Shown here piece by piece: positions 33,080 through 42,301 of a DNA stretch of 43,855 bases. The notes under the pieces are model-generated. The model had not been told where the DNA came from. It did not search any database and saw only the letters and a program-made list of their open reading frames with translations. This stretch comes from Acetobacteraceae bacterium AT-5844 (lineage in GTDB: Bacteria; Pseudomonadota; Alphaproteobacteria; Acetobacterales; Acetobacteraceae). The stretch lies in NCBI GenBank assembly GCA_000245075.1, contig JH600052.1:1-43855 (forward strand), in the 5' to 3' direction. The stretch's first letter is position 1. Each line of letters opens with the position of its first letter. Position numbers and translations under genes: made by a program.

Positions 33080-34489
33080 CTACTTTTGCAGCGCCTGGAC
33101 GATCTGCTGCGTCACCTTCTTGGCGTCGCCGAACAGCATCATGGTGTTGTCGCGAAAGAAGAGTTCATTCTCCACACCGGCATAGCCGGAAGACATGCCG
33201 CGCTTCACGAAGAAGACGGTCTTGGCCTTTTCCACATCCAGGATGGGCATGCCGTAGATGGGGCTGGATTTGTCGGTCTTCGCCGCCGGGTTCGTCACGT
33301 CATTGGCGCCGATGACATAGGCCACATCGGCCTCGGCGAACTCCGGATTGATCTCTTCGAGCTCGTGAACTTCCTCGTAGGGGACATTGGCTTCGGCCAG
33401 CAGTACGTTCATGTGGCCGGGCATGCGGCCCGCGACGGGATGGATGGCGTAGGAAACCTCCGCGCCTTCTTTCTTCAGCAGGTCCGCCATTTCGCGCAGC
33501 ACCTGCTGCGCCTGCGCCACCGCCATGCCGTAGCCCGGCACGATGATGACCTTGCCCGCATTCTTCATGATGTAGGCGGCATCTTCCGGGGAGCCGGACT
33601 TCACCGGCCGCGCCGGCTGCGCGGCACCACCACCCGTGGCGGCACCGCCCGCCTCCGCGCCGAAGCCGCCCAGCAGCACGTTGAAGATGCTGCGGTTCAT
33701 GCCCTTACACATGATGTAGGACAGGATGGCACCCGAGGCACCGACCAGCGCGCCCGTCACCACCAGCAGCAGGTTCTGCAGCGTGAAGCCGATGCCCGCC
33801 GCCGCCCAGCCGGAATAGCTGTTCAGCATGGAGACGACGACCGGCATATCGGCGCCGCCGATCGGGATGATCAGCAGGAAGCCCAGCGCCAGCGCCAGGA
33901 TGGCGATCAGCCAGAACAGGACGCCGTTGCCCGTCGCCACGAAGGCGATGACCAGCACCACCAGCAGAATACCCAGCGCCAGGTTGAGCCAATGCTGGCC
34001 CTTGAAGGTGATGGGCGCGCCGGACATCAGCGCCTGCAATTTGGCGAAGGCGATGACGGAGCCGGAGAAGGTGATGGCACCGATGGCAACGCCCAGCGAC
34101 ATCTCCACCAGCGAGCCGCCATGGATGTGGCCGGCGGTACCGATGCCGAAGCTTTCCGGATTATAGAAGGCCGCAGCAGCGACGAACACCGCCGCGAGAC
34201 CCACCAGGGAGTGGAAGGCGGCCACCAGCTGCGGCAGCGCCGTCATCTGGATGCGGCTGGCCAGGATGGTGCCGATGGTACCGCCGATGGCGAGGCCGAC
34301 CAGCACGATGACAATGCCGGAAACCTCCATGCCCGGCCGCAGCAGCGTCGCCACGATGGCGATGCCCATGCCGATCATGCCGTACAGGTTGCCGCGCCGG
34401 CTGGTGGTCGGGTGAGAGAGGCCGCGCAACGCCAGGATGAACAGGACGGAGGCGACGAGATAGGCGAGCGTCGTCAAAGACTGTGCCAT
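33080..34489 (-). CDS. pntB: NAD(P) transhydrogenase subunit beta
   Basis: A 469-residue membrane protein with about nine helices followed by the NADP(H)-binding domain III (from about residue 300). Domain III is marked by VIIVPGYGMAVAQAQQVLREM, HPVAGRMPGHMNVLLAEANVPY and YVIGANDVTNPAA. With PntAA/PntAB it couples proton entry to hydride transfer from NADH to NADP+. The Ala/Gly-rich linker GAEAGGAATGGGAAQ separates the membrane and nucleotide parts. It begins 4 bp after pntAB. Copy C follows its stop. Confidence 0.97.
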   Translation of the reverse strand: MAQSLTTLAYLVASVLFILALRGLSHPTTSRRGNLYGMIGMGIAIVATLLRPGMEVSGIVIVLVGLAIGGTIGTILASRIQMTALPQLVAAFHSLVGLAAVFVAAAAFYNPESFGIGTAGHIHGGSLVEMSLGVAIGAITFSGSVIAFAKLQALMSGAPITFKGQHWLNLALGILLVVLVIAFVATGNGVLFWLIAILALALGFLLIIPIGGADMPVVVSMLNSYSGWAAAGIGFTLQNLLLVVTGALVGASGAILSYIMCKGMNRSIFNVLLGGFGAEAGGAATGGGAAQPARPVKSGSPEDAAYIMKNAGKVIIVPGYGMAVAQAQQVLREMADLLKKEGAEVSYAIHPVAGRMPGHMNVLLAEANVPYEEVHELEEINPEFAEADVAYVIGANDVTNPAAKTDKSSPIYGMPILDVEKAKTVFFVKRGMSSGYAGVENELFFRDNTMMLFGDAKKVTQQIVQALQK

Positions 34490-34493
34490 CCAC

Positions 34494-34904
34494 TCAGCCC
34501 TTCTTCTTGCCGGCGAACATGGAGAGCATCCTTCGCGTGACGAGGAAGCCGCCGAAGATGTTCACGGCCGCCAGCGTCGCCGCCAGGAAGCCGAAGACCT
34601 TGGCGAGGATGCTGTCGCCCAGCCCGGTCGCCAGGACGGCGCCGACGATGATGACGGAGGAGATGGCGTTGGTGACGCCCATCAGCGGCGAGTGCAGCGC
34701 GGGCGTGACGTTCCACACCACGTAATAGCCGACGAAGCAGGCCAGCAGGAAAATCGTCAGCAGCATCAGGAAAGGCTCGGCAGCGGCCGCCACTGGCGCC
34801 ACCGGGGCCAGGGTGGTCTCCGCCATGGCACGGGCCTGGGCCGCCAGCGCCAGCGCGCGCTCCGCGGTGGCCGTCGCCTGGTTGGCGAGGTCGGTCGGGT
34901 TCAT
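34494..34904 (-). CDS. pntAB: NAD(P) transhydrogenase subunit alpha part 2
   Basis: A 136-residue membrane protein forming the first helices of the proton channel. After a 55-residue Ala-rich leader come three helices (FLMLLTIFLLACFVGYYVVW, LMGVTNAISSVIIVGAVLATGL and KVFGFLAATLAAVNIFGGFLV) and the cytoplasmic end TRRMLSMFAGKKKG. VTPALHSPLMGVTNAISS is the conserved channel loop. A separate alpha-2 gene is normal in alphaproteobacteria. It lies 13 bp after pntAA and 4 bp before pntB. Confidence 0.96.
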   Translation of the reverse strand: MNPTDLANQATATAERALALAAQARAMAETTLAPVAPVAAAAEPFLMLLTIFLLACFVGYYVVWNVTPALHSPLMGVTNAISSVIIVGAVLATGLGDSILAKVFGFLAATLAAVNIFGGFLVTRRMLSMFAGKKKG

Positions 34905-34917
34905 CGTCTCTCTCCCC

Positions 34918-36078
34918 TCAGGCGTCTTGCGTCAGTTGCGGGTGGACCACGGCATTGCCCCGCGTCAGCAGCACACCGCGGACGATCTCGTCATCATCCG
35001 GCAGCTTGGGCGCCTTGGCGTCCTTGTCCCAGAAGGTCGTCAGGAAGGTCAGCAGGTTGCGGGCGTAGAGCGCGCTGGCGGCGCCAGCGATGCGGCCCGG
35101 CCAATTGGTGAAGCCCAGCACCTTCACGCCATTGGCGGTCACGATGGCTTCGCCCGGCTTGGTCGCGGCGCAATTGCCACCGGCATCGGCGGCGATGTCC
35201 ACGATCACGCTGCCGGGGCGCATGCTGGCCACCATGGCTTCCGTCACCAGGGCCGGCGCCTTGCGGCCTTGCACCAGGGCGGTGGTCACCACCACGTCCT
35301 GCTTGGCGATGTGGGTCGCCACCACTTCGGCCTGCTTGGCGTAGAACTCGGCGGAAAGCTGCTTGGCGTAGCCACCGGCGGTCTGGGCCGCCTTGCTTTC
35401 CTCATCCTCGTAGCCGACGAAGCTGGCGCCGAGGGATTTTATTTCCTCCTTCGCCGCCGGGCGCACATCGGTGGCGGAGACGCGGCCGCCCAGGCGCCGC
35501 GCCGTCGCGATGGCCTGGAGCCCCGCCACGCCCGCGCCCATGACGAAGACATTGGCGGCCGGGATGGTGCCCGCCGCCGTCATCAGCATGGGGAAACCCT
35601 TGTCGAAGGCCCCTGCCCCCTCGATGACCGCACGGTAGCCCGCCAGGTTCGCCTGGGAGGAGAGCACGTCCATGCTCTGCGCCCGGGTAATGCGCGGGAG
35701 GAGCTCCATGCTGCAGGCCTCGATGCCGGCAGCGGCATAGGCACGGGCACGGTCCGGGTTGGTCAGCGCTTCCAGCGTGCCGATCAGCAGCGCGCCACGG
35801 GGGATATGGGCAAGCTCGTCCACCTCCCCCTCCCCGGCCGCCAGCGGTGCCCGGACCTTCAGCACGATATCGGCTCCGGCCAGGGCGGCCGCCGAATCGG
35901 GCGCGATCTCGGCGCCTGCCTCGCGATAGGCGGCGTCGGTGTAGCCGGAGGCAAGTCCTGCCCCGGCCTCCACGGTAATAATGGTAATGCCAAGGCCGAT
36001 CAGTTTCTTAACCGTCTCCGGCGTGGCGGCGACACGGGTCTCACCCGCGCGCCGTTCCTTGAGCACCGCCAGGCGCAT
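34918..36078 (-). CDS. pntAA: NAD(P) transhydrogenase subunit alpha part 1
   Basis: A 386-residue soluble domain I that binds NAD(H), related to alanine dehydrogenase. Family phrases are KERRAGETRVAATPETV at the start, the mobile-loop region (SSQANLAGYRAVIEGA), the Rossmann motif VFVMGAGVAGLQAIATARRLG and ATDVRPA. I choose ATG 36078 (MRLAVLKERR), because AAGGAGGAG lies 4 nt before it; the ATG 18 bp upstream (MAKEEQ) has no such site and itself encodes the Shine-Dalgarno. It is the first gene of the pnt operon. Confidence 0.96.
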   Translation of the reverse strand: MRLAVLKERRAGETRVAATPETVKKLIGLGITIITVEAGAGLASGYTDAAYREAGAEIAPDSAAALAGADIVLKVRAPLAAGEGEVDELAHIPRGALLIGTLEALTNPDRARAYAAAGIEACSMELLPRITRAQSMDVLSSQANLAGYRAVIEGAGAFDKGFPMLMTAAGTIPAANVFVMGAGVAGLQAIATARRLGGRVSATDVRPAAKEEIKSLGASFVGYEDEESKAAQTAGGYAKQLSAEFYAKQAEVVATHIAKQDVVVTTALVQGRKAPALVTEAMVASMRPGSVIVDIAADAGGNCAATKPGEAIVTANGVKVLGFTNWPGRIAGAASALYARNLLTFLTTFWDKDAKAPKLPDDDEIVRGVLLTRGNAVVHPQLTQDA

Positions 36079-36115
36079 CTGCTCCTCCTTGGCCATTTAA
36101 GGTCTGGGGCACGGA

Positions 36116-36138
36116 GGATGGCTGTGGCTCCGCCATCC
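36116..36138 (-). promoter_or_regulatory. Hairpin between the NUDIX and pntAA genes
   Basis: GGATGGC (36116-36122) pairs with GCCATCC (36132-36138) over a 9-nt loop, 38 bp before the pntAA start. There is no U tract. It may be a weak 3' end for NUDIX or part of the pnt leader. Confidence 0.35.
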
Positions 36139-36209
36139 GGCAAGTAAGGCTTCGCGGATGCGAGAAAGGAAGCCCGGAGGGAAGGAGGAGTTCCGTCCGG
36201 ACGTCCGCG

Positions 36210-36866
36210 TCACTGCCGGCTGTGCGCGGATTCCGAGAGGAGGGGAAAGCGCTCGGGCTGCGGATTATCCTGCCCGCGATAGCAGACCAGCGCCCGGGCG
36301 GCACGCTCGGCGGTCGGCATCGCCATGAGGGTGGAGAATTGGCCCAGGACGCAGCCGGTAATGGGGGCCAGCGGGGCTCCCCGGGCTTCCTCCAGGCTGA
36401 ACCAGCCGAGGGCTTCCAACTCCCCACAGCCGCCCAGCATACCACGCGCCGCCTCGGCCGGGGCGGCCAGGAAGCGGGCATTGAAGCGGATGGGCAGCGT
36501 GGCCGGGGTCACGGCGCGACAGACGTAATCCAGCACGCCCAAGGCCGGGATGTCGGTGCCCGGCGGCGCCAGGGTGAGGCCGGTCTCCTCTTCCAGTTCC
36601 CGGGCGGCGGCTATGCCCAGGGCGCGGGCCAGGCGCGGCGGCGCCGCACGCTCCAGGGCGGCACGGGTCTCGGGCTGCAATTCGCTCGCCGCGGGGGCCG
36701 TGCGGTCCGCGAGATCCACCCGCCCGCCGGGGAAGACCAGGCGGTTCGGCATGAAGCGGTGGGCGGAGTGGCGGATGCCCATCAGGATCTCCACCACACC
36801 CCCGGCCCGGCGCCGCCAAAGGATGAGGCTGGCGGCATGGCGGGGAAAGGTTGTGTCTCGGGGCAT
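36210..36866 (-). CDS. NUDIX hydrolase
   Basis: A 218-residue protein with the Nudix fold. The Nudix box ends in RELEEETGL, with G in ALGIAAARELEEETGL and the family VFPGGRVDLAD strand ahead of it; the catalytic Glu pair is intact. A long insertion of about 40 residues (DRTAPAASELQPETRAALERA) separates VFPGGR from the box, as in the larger CoA-diphosphatase-like or mammalian Nudt19-type members. The substrate is not readable. I choose ATG 36866 (MPRDTTFPRHAA); a start at 36911 is possible. It is divergent from sufR and upstream of pntAA on the same strand. Confidence 0.88.
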   Translation of the reverse strand: MPRDTTFPRHAASLILWRRRAGGVVEILMGIRHSAHRFMPNRLVFPGGRVDLADRTAPAASELQPETRAALERAAPPRLARALGIAAARELEEETGLTLAPPGTDIPALGVLDYVCRAVTPATLPIRFNARFLAAPAEAARGMLGGCGELEALGWFSLEEARGAPLAPITGCVLGQFSTLMAMPTAERAARALVCYRGQDNPQPERFPLLSESAHSRQ

Positions 36867-36940
36867 GGCAACAAAACTGCCACCGGGGGGCGCGGCAGGC
36901 AAACCAGCCATTCGCGCAACGGATTCGCCCCGTCACGTCC

Positions 36941-36993
36941 TTGACATCAGGGGGCGCCAAGCGCATCTGCCCGAAACTGGACAAACGAGGTCC
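36941..36993 (+). promoter_or_regulatory. Probable promoter and operator of the suf operon
   Basis: TTGACA (36941-36946) is a perfect -35; the best -10 after 17 bp is the weak CATCTG (36964-36969). Downstream, GGAC-AAACGAG-GTCC (36979-36993) is a perfect inverted repeat 21 bp before the sufR start. A site here suits autorepression by the Rrf2-type SufR, but it is not an exact IscR consensus. Confidence 0.5.
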
Positions 36994-37014
36994 GCTTTCG
37001 AGGAGTGACCCGCC

Positions 37015-37500
37015 TTGCTGCGGTTGTCGAAGCTCACCGATTACGCTGTCGTCGTACTGGCCCGGCTGGATGCCGAGGGGGGAGTGCAGACCGCCCCCTG
37101 CCTCGCGCAATGCACCGGAATTGCCGAGCCGACGGTCGCGAAGGTGTTGAAAATCCTGGCCCATGCCGGGCTGGTGGAAGGCCTGCGCGGTGCGCGGGGC
37201 GGATACCGCCTGGCGCGCCCGCTGGCTGAGACGACGCTTTCCGACGTCATCCTGGCGGTGGATGGGCCCATCGCCCTCACCGCCTGCGTCGACGGCGCCT
37301 CCGGTGGTTGCGAGACGGAGGCCCACTGCCCCGTCCGTGGCCGCTGGGACCCCGTGAACGAGGCGGTGCGCAACGCGCTCTCCGCCATCAGCCTAGCCGA
37401 CCTCGCCGGTCCGGCCTCGCGAACCTGCCATTCGCACGGCCATTCCAGGACCATGACCAACACCCTGCCGGCCATGCCGGCACCGTTGCCTGCCGAGTAG
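37015..37500 (+). CDS. sufR: SUF system Fe-S cluster-sensing regulator (Rrf2 family)
   Basis: A 161-residue Rrf2/IscR-like repressor. The start is TTG at 37015 (LRLSKLTDYAVVVLARL); the upstream GAGGAG fits, and the family begins at just this residue. The wHTH covers residues 1-75 (IAEPTVAKVLKILAHAGLV, then RGARGGYRLARP). The cluster-binding cysteines are C91, C99 and C105 (ACVDGASGGCETEAHCPVRGRW). The C-terminus ends in a CHSHGHS His-rich tail. It probably represses suf when clusters are plentiful. sufB follows after 12 bp. Confidence 0.93.
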   Translation: MLRLSKLTDYAVVVLARLDAEGGVQTAPCLAQCTGIAEPTVAKVLKILAHAGLVEGLRGARGGYRLARPLAETTLSDVILAVDGPIALTACVDGASGGCETEAHCPVRGRWDPVNEAVRNALSAISLADLAGPASRTCHSHGHSRTMTNTLPAMPAPLPAE

Positions 37501-37512
37501 GGACCCCAATCC

Positions 37513-39012
37513 ATGCCCGCCGTCACAGAAACCATCGACGCCGTCGCCTCCGTTACCGAGGGCCCCTACAAGTACGGGTTCGAGACGGATATCGAGATGG
37601 AGTTCGCCCCCAAGGGGTTGAACGAGGACATCGTCCGCTTCATCAGCGCCAAGAAGAACGAGCCGGAGTGGCTGCTGGAATGGCGCCTGAAGGCCTTCGC
37701 CATCTGGCAGAAGATGGAAGAGCCGCGCTGGCCGGCGGTGAAGTATCCGCCTATCGACTACCAGGACGCCTATTATTACGCGGCGCCGAAGAACAAGCCC
37801 GGCCCGAAGTCCCTGGACGAGGTCGACCCCGAGCTGCTGCGCACCTATGAGAAGCTCGGCATTCCGCTGAAGGAGCAGGCCATCCTGGCCGGCGTCGAGG
37901 GCGCGGGCGAGACCCCCGCCGAGGGCGGCCGCCTGCCTGTTGCCGTGGACGCGGTGTTCGACAGCGTCAGCGTCGCCACAACCTTCAAGCACCGGCTGGA
38001 GAAGGAAGGCATCATCTTCTGCTCCATCTCCGAGGCGGTTCAGAACCACCCGGAGCTGGTGCGCCAGTACCTGGGCTCCGTGGTGCCGCAGGCCGACAAT
38101 TTCTTCGCGGCGCTGAACAGCGCGGTCTTCACGGATGGCAGCTTCGTCTACATCCCGAAGGGCGTGCGCTGCCCGATGGAGCTGTCCACCTACTTCCGCA
38201 TCAACGCGAAGAGCACGGGCCAGTTCGAGCGCACGCTGATCATCGCCGATGCCGGCAGCCATGTGTCCTATCTGGAGGGCTGCACGGCGCCGATGCGCGA
38301 CGAGAACCAGCTGCACGCCGCGGTGGTGGAGCTGATCGCGCTGGACGACGCCACCATCAAGTACAGCACGGTGCAGAACTGGTATCCGGGCGACGAGAAC
38401 GGCAAGGGCGGCATCTATAACTTCGTGACGAAGCGTGGCGCCTGCCGCGGTGCGCGGTCCAAGATCTCCTGGACGCAGGTGGAGACGGGCTCGGCCATCA
38501 CCTGGAAGTACCCCTCCTGCATCCTGCAGGGCGAGGACAGCGTGGGCGAGTTCTACAGCGTCGCCATCACGAACAACTACCAGCAGGCCGATACGGGGAC
38601 GAAGATGTTCCACATCGGCCCGCGCACGCGCTCGACCATCGTGTCGAAGGGCATCAGCGCTGGCCGGGGCCAGAATACCTATCGTGGCCTGGTGAAGATC
38701 AGCCCGAAGGCGACCGGCGCGCGCAACTTCACCCAGTGCGACAGCCTGCTGATCGGCGATCAGTGCGGCGCGCATACGGTGCCTTACATCGAGAACCGCT
38801 GCATGACGGCGAAGGTGGAGCACGAGGCGACCACCAGCCGCATCGCCGAGGACCAGCTCTTCTATTGCCGCCAGCGTGGACTTTCGCAGGAAGACGCTGT
38901 CGGCCTGATCGTGAACGGTTTCTGCCGGGAGGTTCTGAAGGAACTGCCGATGGAATTCGCGGTCGAGGCGCAGAAGCTGCTGCAGATCAGCCTTGAAGGC
39001 TCGGTTGGTTAA
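37513..39012 (+). CDS. sufB: Fe-S cluster assembly protein SufB
   Basis: A 499-residue scaffold subunit of the SufBC2D complex on which clusters are built. The long right-handed beta-helix core holds the family phrases [21 protein letters not shown]-type strand, [38 protein letters not shown] and the C-terminal [19 protein letters not shown]. These contain the conserved Cys and His that hold the nascent cluster. The [16 protein letters not shown] motif is intact. It follows sufR by 12 bp and precedes sufC by 33 bp. Confidence 0.98.
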   Translation: MPAVTETIDAVASVTEGPYKYGFETDIEMEFAPKGLNEDIVRFISAKKNEPEWLLEWRLKAFAIWQKMEEPRWPAVKYPPIDYQDAYYYAAPKNKPGPKSLDEVDPELLRTYEKLGIPLKEQAILAGVEGAGETPAEGGRLPVAVDAVFDSVSVATTFKHRLEKEGIIFCSISEAVQNHPELVRQYLGSVVPQADNFFAALNSAVFTDGSFVYIPKGVRCPMELSTYFRINAKSTGQFERTLIIADAGSHVSYLEGCTAPMRDENQLHAAVVELIALDDATIKYSTVQNWYPGDENGKGGIYNFVTKRGACRGARSKISWTQVETGSAITWKYPSCILQGEDSVGEFYSVAITNNYQQADTGTKMFHIGPRTRSTIVSKGISAGRGQNTYRGLVKISPKATGARNFTQCDSLLIGDQCGAHTVPYIENRCMTAKVEHEATTSRIAEDQLFYCRQRGLSQEDAVGLIVNGFCREVLKELPMEFAVEAQKLLQISLEGSVG

Positions 39013-39045
39013 GCCAGAGATTTTGGGACGGACGAGTTTATCATC

Positions 39046-39789
39046 ATGTTGAAGATCGAAGGCCTGACGGCCGAAATCGATGGCAAGCAGATCCTGAAGG
39101 GGATCGACCTGGAAGTACCGACCGGGGAAATCCATGCCATCATGGGGCCGAACGGTTCCGGCAAGTCCACGCTGTCCTACGTGTTGGCGGGGCGCGAGGG
39201 CTACGAGATCACCGGCGGCACCGCCACCTATAACGGCCTCGACCTGCTGGCGATGGAGCCGGAAGAGCGCGCCGCTGCCGGCGTGTTCCTGGCCTTCCAG
39301 TATCCGGTGGAGCTGCCGGGCGTGGGCAATGCCAACTTCCTGCGCACGGCGCTGAACGCCATTCGCCGCAGCAAGGGCGAGCCCGAGCTGGATGCCATGC
39401 AGTTCCTGAAGCTGGCGCGCGCCCGCATGAAGGAGCTCTCCATGCCGGAGGACATGCTGAAGCGCGGCGTGAATGTCGGCTTCTCCGGCGGTGAGAAGAA
39501 GCGCAACGAGGTGCTGCAGATGGCCCTGTTGCAGCCCGGCCTCGCCATCCTCGACGAGACGGATTCCGGCCTCGACATCGACGCGCTGAAGATCGCGGCC
39601 GATGGCGTGAACGCCATGCGCGGCCCGAACTTTTCTTCTCTTGTCATCACCCACTACCAGCGCCTGCTGAACTACATCGTGCCGGACCGCGTCCATGTCC
39701 TGATGGAAGGCCGTATCGTCCAGTCCGGTGGCCCGGAGCTGGCAAAGCAGCTGGAGGAGAGCGGCTACGCGGCCGTTCAGGCGGCATGA
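39046..39789 (+). CDS. sufC: Fe-S cluster assembly ATPase SufC
   Basis: A 247-residue ABC-type ATPase that drives SufBC2D. Walker A is GPNGSGKST (about residues 34-42), the signature is FSGGEKKRNE, Walker B is LAILDETDSGLD, with the H-motif in ITHYQRLL. The unusual SufC signature with KKRNE is as in E. coli. Its stop overlaps the sufD start by 4 bp (ATGA). Confidence 0.98.
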   Translation: MLKIEGLTAEIDGKQILKGIDLEVPTGEIHAIMGPNGSGKSTLSYVLAGREGYEITGGTATYNGLDLLAMEPEERAAAGVFLAFQYPVELPGVGNANFLRTALNAIRRSKGEPELDAMQFLKLARARMKELSMPEDMLKRGVNVGFSGGEKKRNEVLQMALLQPGLAILDETDSGLDIDALKIAADGVNAMRGPNFSSLVITHYQRLLNYIVPDRVHVLMEGRIVQSGGPELAKQLEESGYAAVQAA

Positions 39790-41060
39790 TCACGCTGTTC
39801 GAACCTGGTCCCGAAGGCTTTCTGCGCCGCTATGAGGGGCTGAACGCCCGCCTGCCCGGCAACCGCACCCCCTGGGTCGCGGCGCTGCGGGAGAAGGCGG
39901 CGGCCGCCTTCCGCGCGCAGGGCTTCCCGACCCGCAAGATCGAGGCCTGGCACTTCACCGACCTGGGCATGATGGCCCGTAGCGCCTTCACCGAGGCGCT
40001 GACGCCGGTGGATGGCAGCGTGGAGCTTCCCGCCTCCCACGCTTCGCGCCGGGCGGTGTTCGTCGACGGGCGCTTCCGCGAGGATCTGTCCGAAACGCCG
40101 GTGCAGAGCCTGGGCGCCAATCTCTCGGCGGCCGAAGGGCTGCTGGGCAGCGTGGCGCGCGTGGACGATGTCCCGCTGGCTGCCCTGAACACCATGCTCT
40201 TCGAGGATGGCGCGCTGATCGACCTGCCCGCCGGCGAGGATGGCGGCACGATCGAGCTGCTGTCCATCATCGAAGCGAACGACCGGCCGATCGCCGTGCA
40301 TCCGCGCCATGTCATTCGCCTGGGCAAGGGCGCGACGCTGGTGCTGATCGAGCGTGCCATCGGGCGTGGCGAGGGCCGCTACCTGCATAACCCGGTCGTC
40401 GAGATCGTGCTGGAGGAAGGTGCACACCTCACCCACGCGCGCATCCAGCAGGAAGGCAAGGACGGCATCTTCCTCTCCACCGTCTTCGCGAAGGCGGCGG
40501 CGGGCGCCACCTATGACAGCTTCCTGCTCCATGCCGGCGCGAAGTTCTCGCGCAGCGAGGCGCATGTCTCGCTGGATGGCCCGAAGGCGATGGCGCACCT
40601 CAACGGTGCCCAGCTGCTCTCCGACGGCCAGTTCGGCGACTGCACCACTTTCCTCGACCACGCGGCCCCGGATTGCGCCAGCCGCCAGACGGTGAAGACC
40701 GTGCTGGCCGGCAAGTCCCGCGGCGTGTTCCAGGGCAAGATCCACGTTCATCAGGTCGCCCAGCGCACCGATGGCTACCAGATGAACCAGGCCCTGCTGC
40801 TCTCCGACCAGGCGGAGATCAACAGCAAGCCGCAGCTGGAAATCTACGCGGACGACGTGAAGTGCAGCCACGGCGCCACGGTGGGCGAGCTGGATGAGAA
40901 CCAGCTCTTCTACCTGCAGACGCGCGGCATTCCGCAGGCCACGGCCCGCTCCATGCTGATCGAGGCCTTCCTGGAGGAAGCCGTGGAGTCGGTGGAGGAA
41001 GAGACCGCGCGCGCGGCCCTGGCTGAGGCCGTTGCCGGCTGGTGGGAGAAGGTTGCGTGA
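39786..41060 (+). CDS. sufD: Fe-S cluster assembly protein SufD
   Basis: A 424-residue partner of SufB in the SufBC2D scaffold, helping iron entry. The C-terminal beta-helix block SDQAEINSKPQLEIYADDVKCSHGATVGELDENQLFYLQTRGI is the SufD/SufB family hallmark, including the conserved CSHGAT. The N-terminal part is weakly conserved, beginning MITLFEPGPEGFL. It is coupled to sufC by a 4-bp overlap and to sufS by a 1-bp overlap (TGATG). Confidence 0.97.
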   Translation: MITLFEPGPEGFLRRYEGLNARLPGNRTPWVAALREKAAAAFRAQGFPTRKIEAWHFTDLGMMARSAFTEALTPVDGSVELPASHASRRAVFVDGRFREDLSETPVQSLGANLSAAEGLLGSVARVDDVPLAALNTMLFEDGALIDLPAGEDGGTIELLSIIEANDRPIAVHPRHVIRLGKGATLVLIERAIGRGEGRYLHNPVVEIVLEEGAHLTHARIQQEGKDGIFLSTVFAKAAAGATYDSFLLHAGAKFSRSEAHVSLDGPKAMAHLNGAQLLSDGQFGDCTTFLDHAAPDCASRQTVKTVLAGKSRGVFQGKIHVHQVAQRTDGYQMNQALLLSDQAEINSKPQLEIYADDVKCSHGATVGELDENQLFYLQTRGIPQATARSMLIEAFLEEAVESVEEETARAALAEAVAGWWEKVA

Positions 41061-42301
41061 TGGACGGCGCGGTCGTCTCAGGCTTCAACGTGGAGCGCGT
41101 GCGGCAGGATTTCCCGATCCTGTCGCAGACGGTGCGCGGGAAGAAGCTCGTCTTCCTGGATTCCGGCGCCTCGGCGCAGAAGCCGCGCGCGGTGATCGAC
41201 ACGATGGTGCGCACGATGGAGACGGCCTACGCCAACGTCCATCGTGGCGCGTACAACCTGTCGGAACAGGCCACCGCCGCCTATGAGGCCGCCCGCGCCG
41301 CCGTTGCCCGCTTCATTCACGCGGCGGATGAGCGGGAGGTGGTTTTCACCAGCTCCTCCACCGCCGCCATCAACCTCGTCGCGCACAGCTATGGGCGCGG
41401 CGTGCTGAAGGCCGGCGATGCCGTGCTGATCAGCGAGATGGAACACCACGCCAACCTCGTCCCCTGGCAGATGCTGCGGGATGGGCATGGCATCGAGCTG
41501 CGCGTCGCCCGCGTCACCGATGCTGGCGAGCTGGACCTCGCCGATGTCGAGGCCAAGCTGGCCGATGGCAAGGTGAAGCTCTTCGCCGTGGCGCATATGT
41601 CCAACGTGCTGGGCACCGTGACCCCCGCCGAGCGCCTCGCCGCCCTCGCCCATGCGCATGGCGCCAAGCTGCTGCTGGATGGCTCCCAGGCCGCCGTGCA
41701 CCGGCGTGTGGATGTGCAGGCGCTGGATTGCGACTTCTACGTCTTCACTGGCCACAAGCTCTACGGCCCCACCGGCATTGGTGTGCTCTGGGGGCGAATG
41801 GAGCTGCTGGAGCGGATGCCGCCTTTCCTCGGCGGCGGTGACATGATCGCCGAGGTATCGCTGGAGCGGTTCATCCCCGCCCCGGTGCCGGCGAAGTTCG
41901 AGGCCGGCACCCCGCCCATCATCGAGGCGGTCGGCCTGCACGCGGCCATCGACTATGTCGAGAGCATCGGCATGCCGGCCATCGAGGCGCATGAGCGCAC
42001 CCTGGTGGACCGCGCCATGACGCGGCTGGCCTCCATCGAGGGGCTGACCCTGCTGGGCCGGGCGCAGGATCGCGGCGGCGTCTTCGCCTTCGCGCTCGAC
42101 AACGCCCATGCGCATGATCTTGCAACCCTGCTCGACCGCACGGGCATCGCCGTCCGCTCCGGGCGCCATTGCGCTGAACCCCTCCACGCCCGATTTAATG
42201 TGGAGAGCACCTGCCGCGCCTCCTTCGGCCTCTACACCACGGTGGAGGAGGTCGATTACCTCGCCGAGGCGCTGGTCAAGGCCAGGGAGTTCTTCGCTTA
42301 A
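41060..42301 (+). CDS. sufS: Cysteine desulfurase SufS
   Basis: A 413-residue type II PLP cysteine desulfurase that removes sulfur from cysteine. The PLP lysine is in FTGHKLYGPTG, and the catalytic cysteine is in RSGRHCAEPLHARF near the C-terminus. NNEMEHHANLVPW-type residues (EMEHHANLVPW) bind the cofactor. I choose ATG 41060 (MDGAVVSGFNVE), sharing one base with the sufD stop; a GTG at 41042 would overlap sufD by 19 bp. Its stop shares one base with sufU (TAATG). With SufU next to it, sulfur is likely passed to that protein. Confidence 0.97.
   Translation: MDGAVVSGFNVERVRQDFPILSQTVRGKKLVFLDSGASAQKPRAVIDTMVRTMETAYANVHRGAYNLSEQATAAYEAARAAVARFIHAADEREVVFTSSSTAAINLVAHSYGRGVLKAGDAVLISEMEHHANLVPWQMLRDGHGIELRVARVTDAGELDLADVEAKLADGKVKLFAVAHMSNVLGTVTPAERLAALAHAHGAKLLLDGSQAAVHRRVDVQALDCDFYVFTGHKLYGPTGIGVLWGRMELLERMPPFLGGGDMIAEVSLERFIPAPVPAKFEAGTPPIIEAVGLHAAIDYVESIGMPAIEAHERTLVDRAMTRLASIEGLTLLGRAQDRGGVFAFALDNAHAHDLATLLDRTGIAVRSGRHCAEPLHARFNVESTCRASFGLYTTVEEVDYLAEALVKAREFFA

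Noticed and set aside
37393-39696. 767-codon open frame on the minus strand opposite sufB and sufC
   Set aside because: It is an antisense shadow; both sense frames are strongly conserved.
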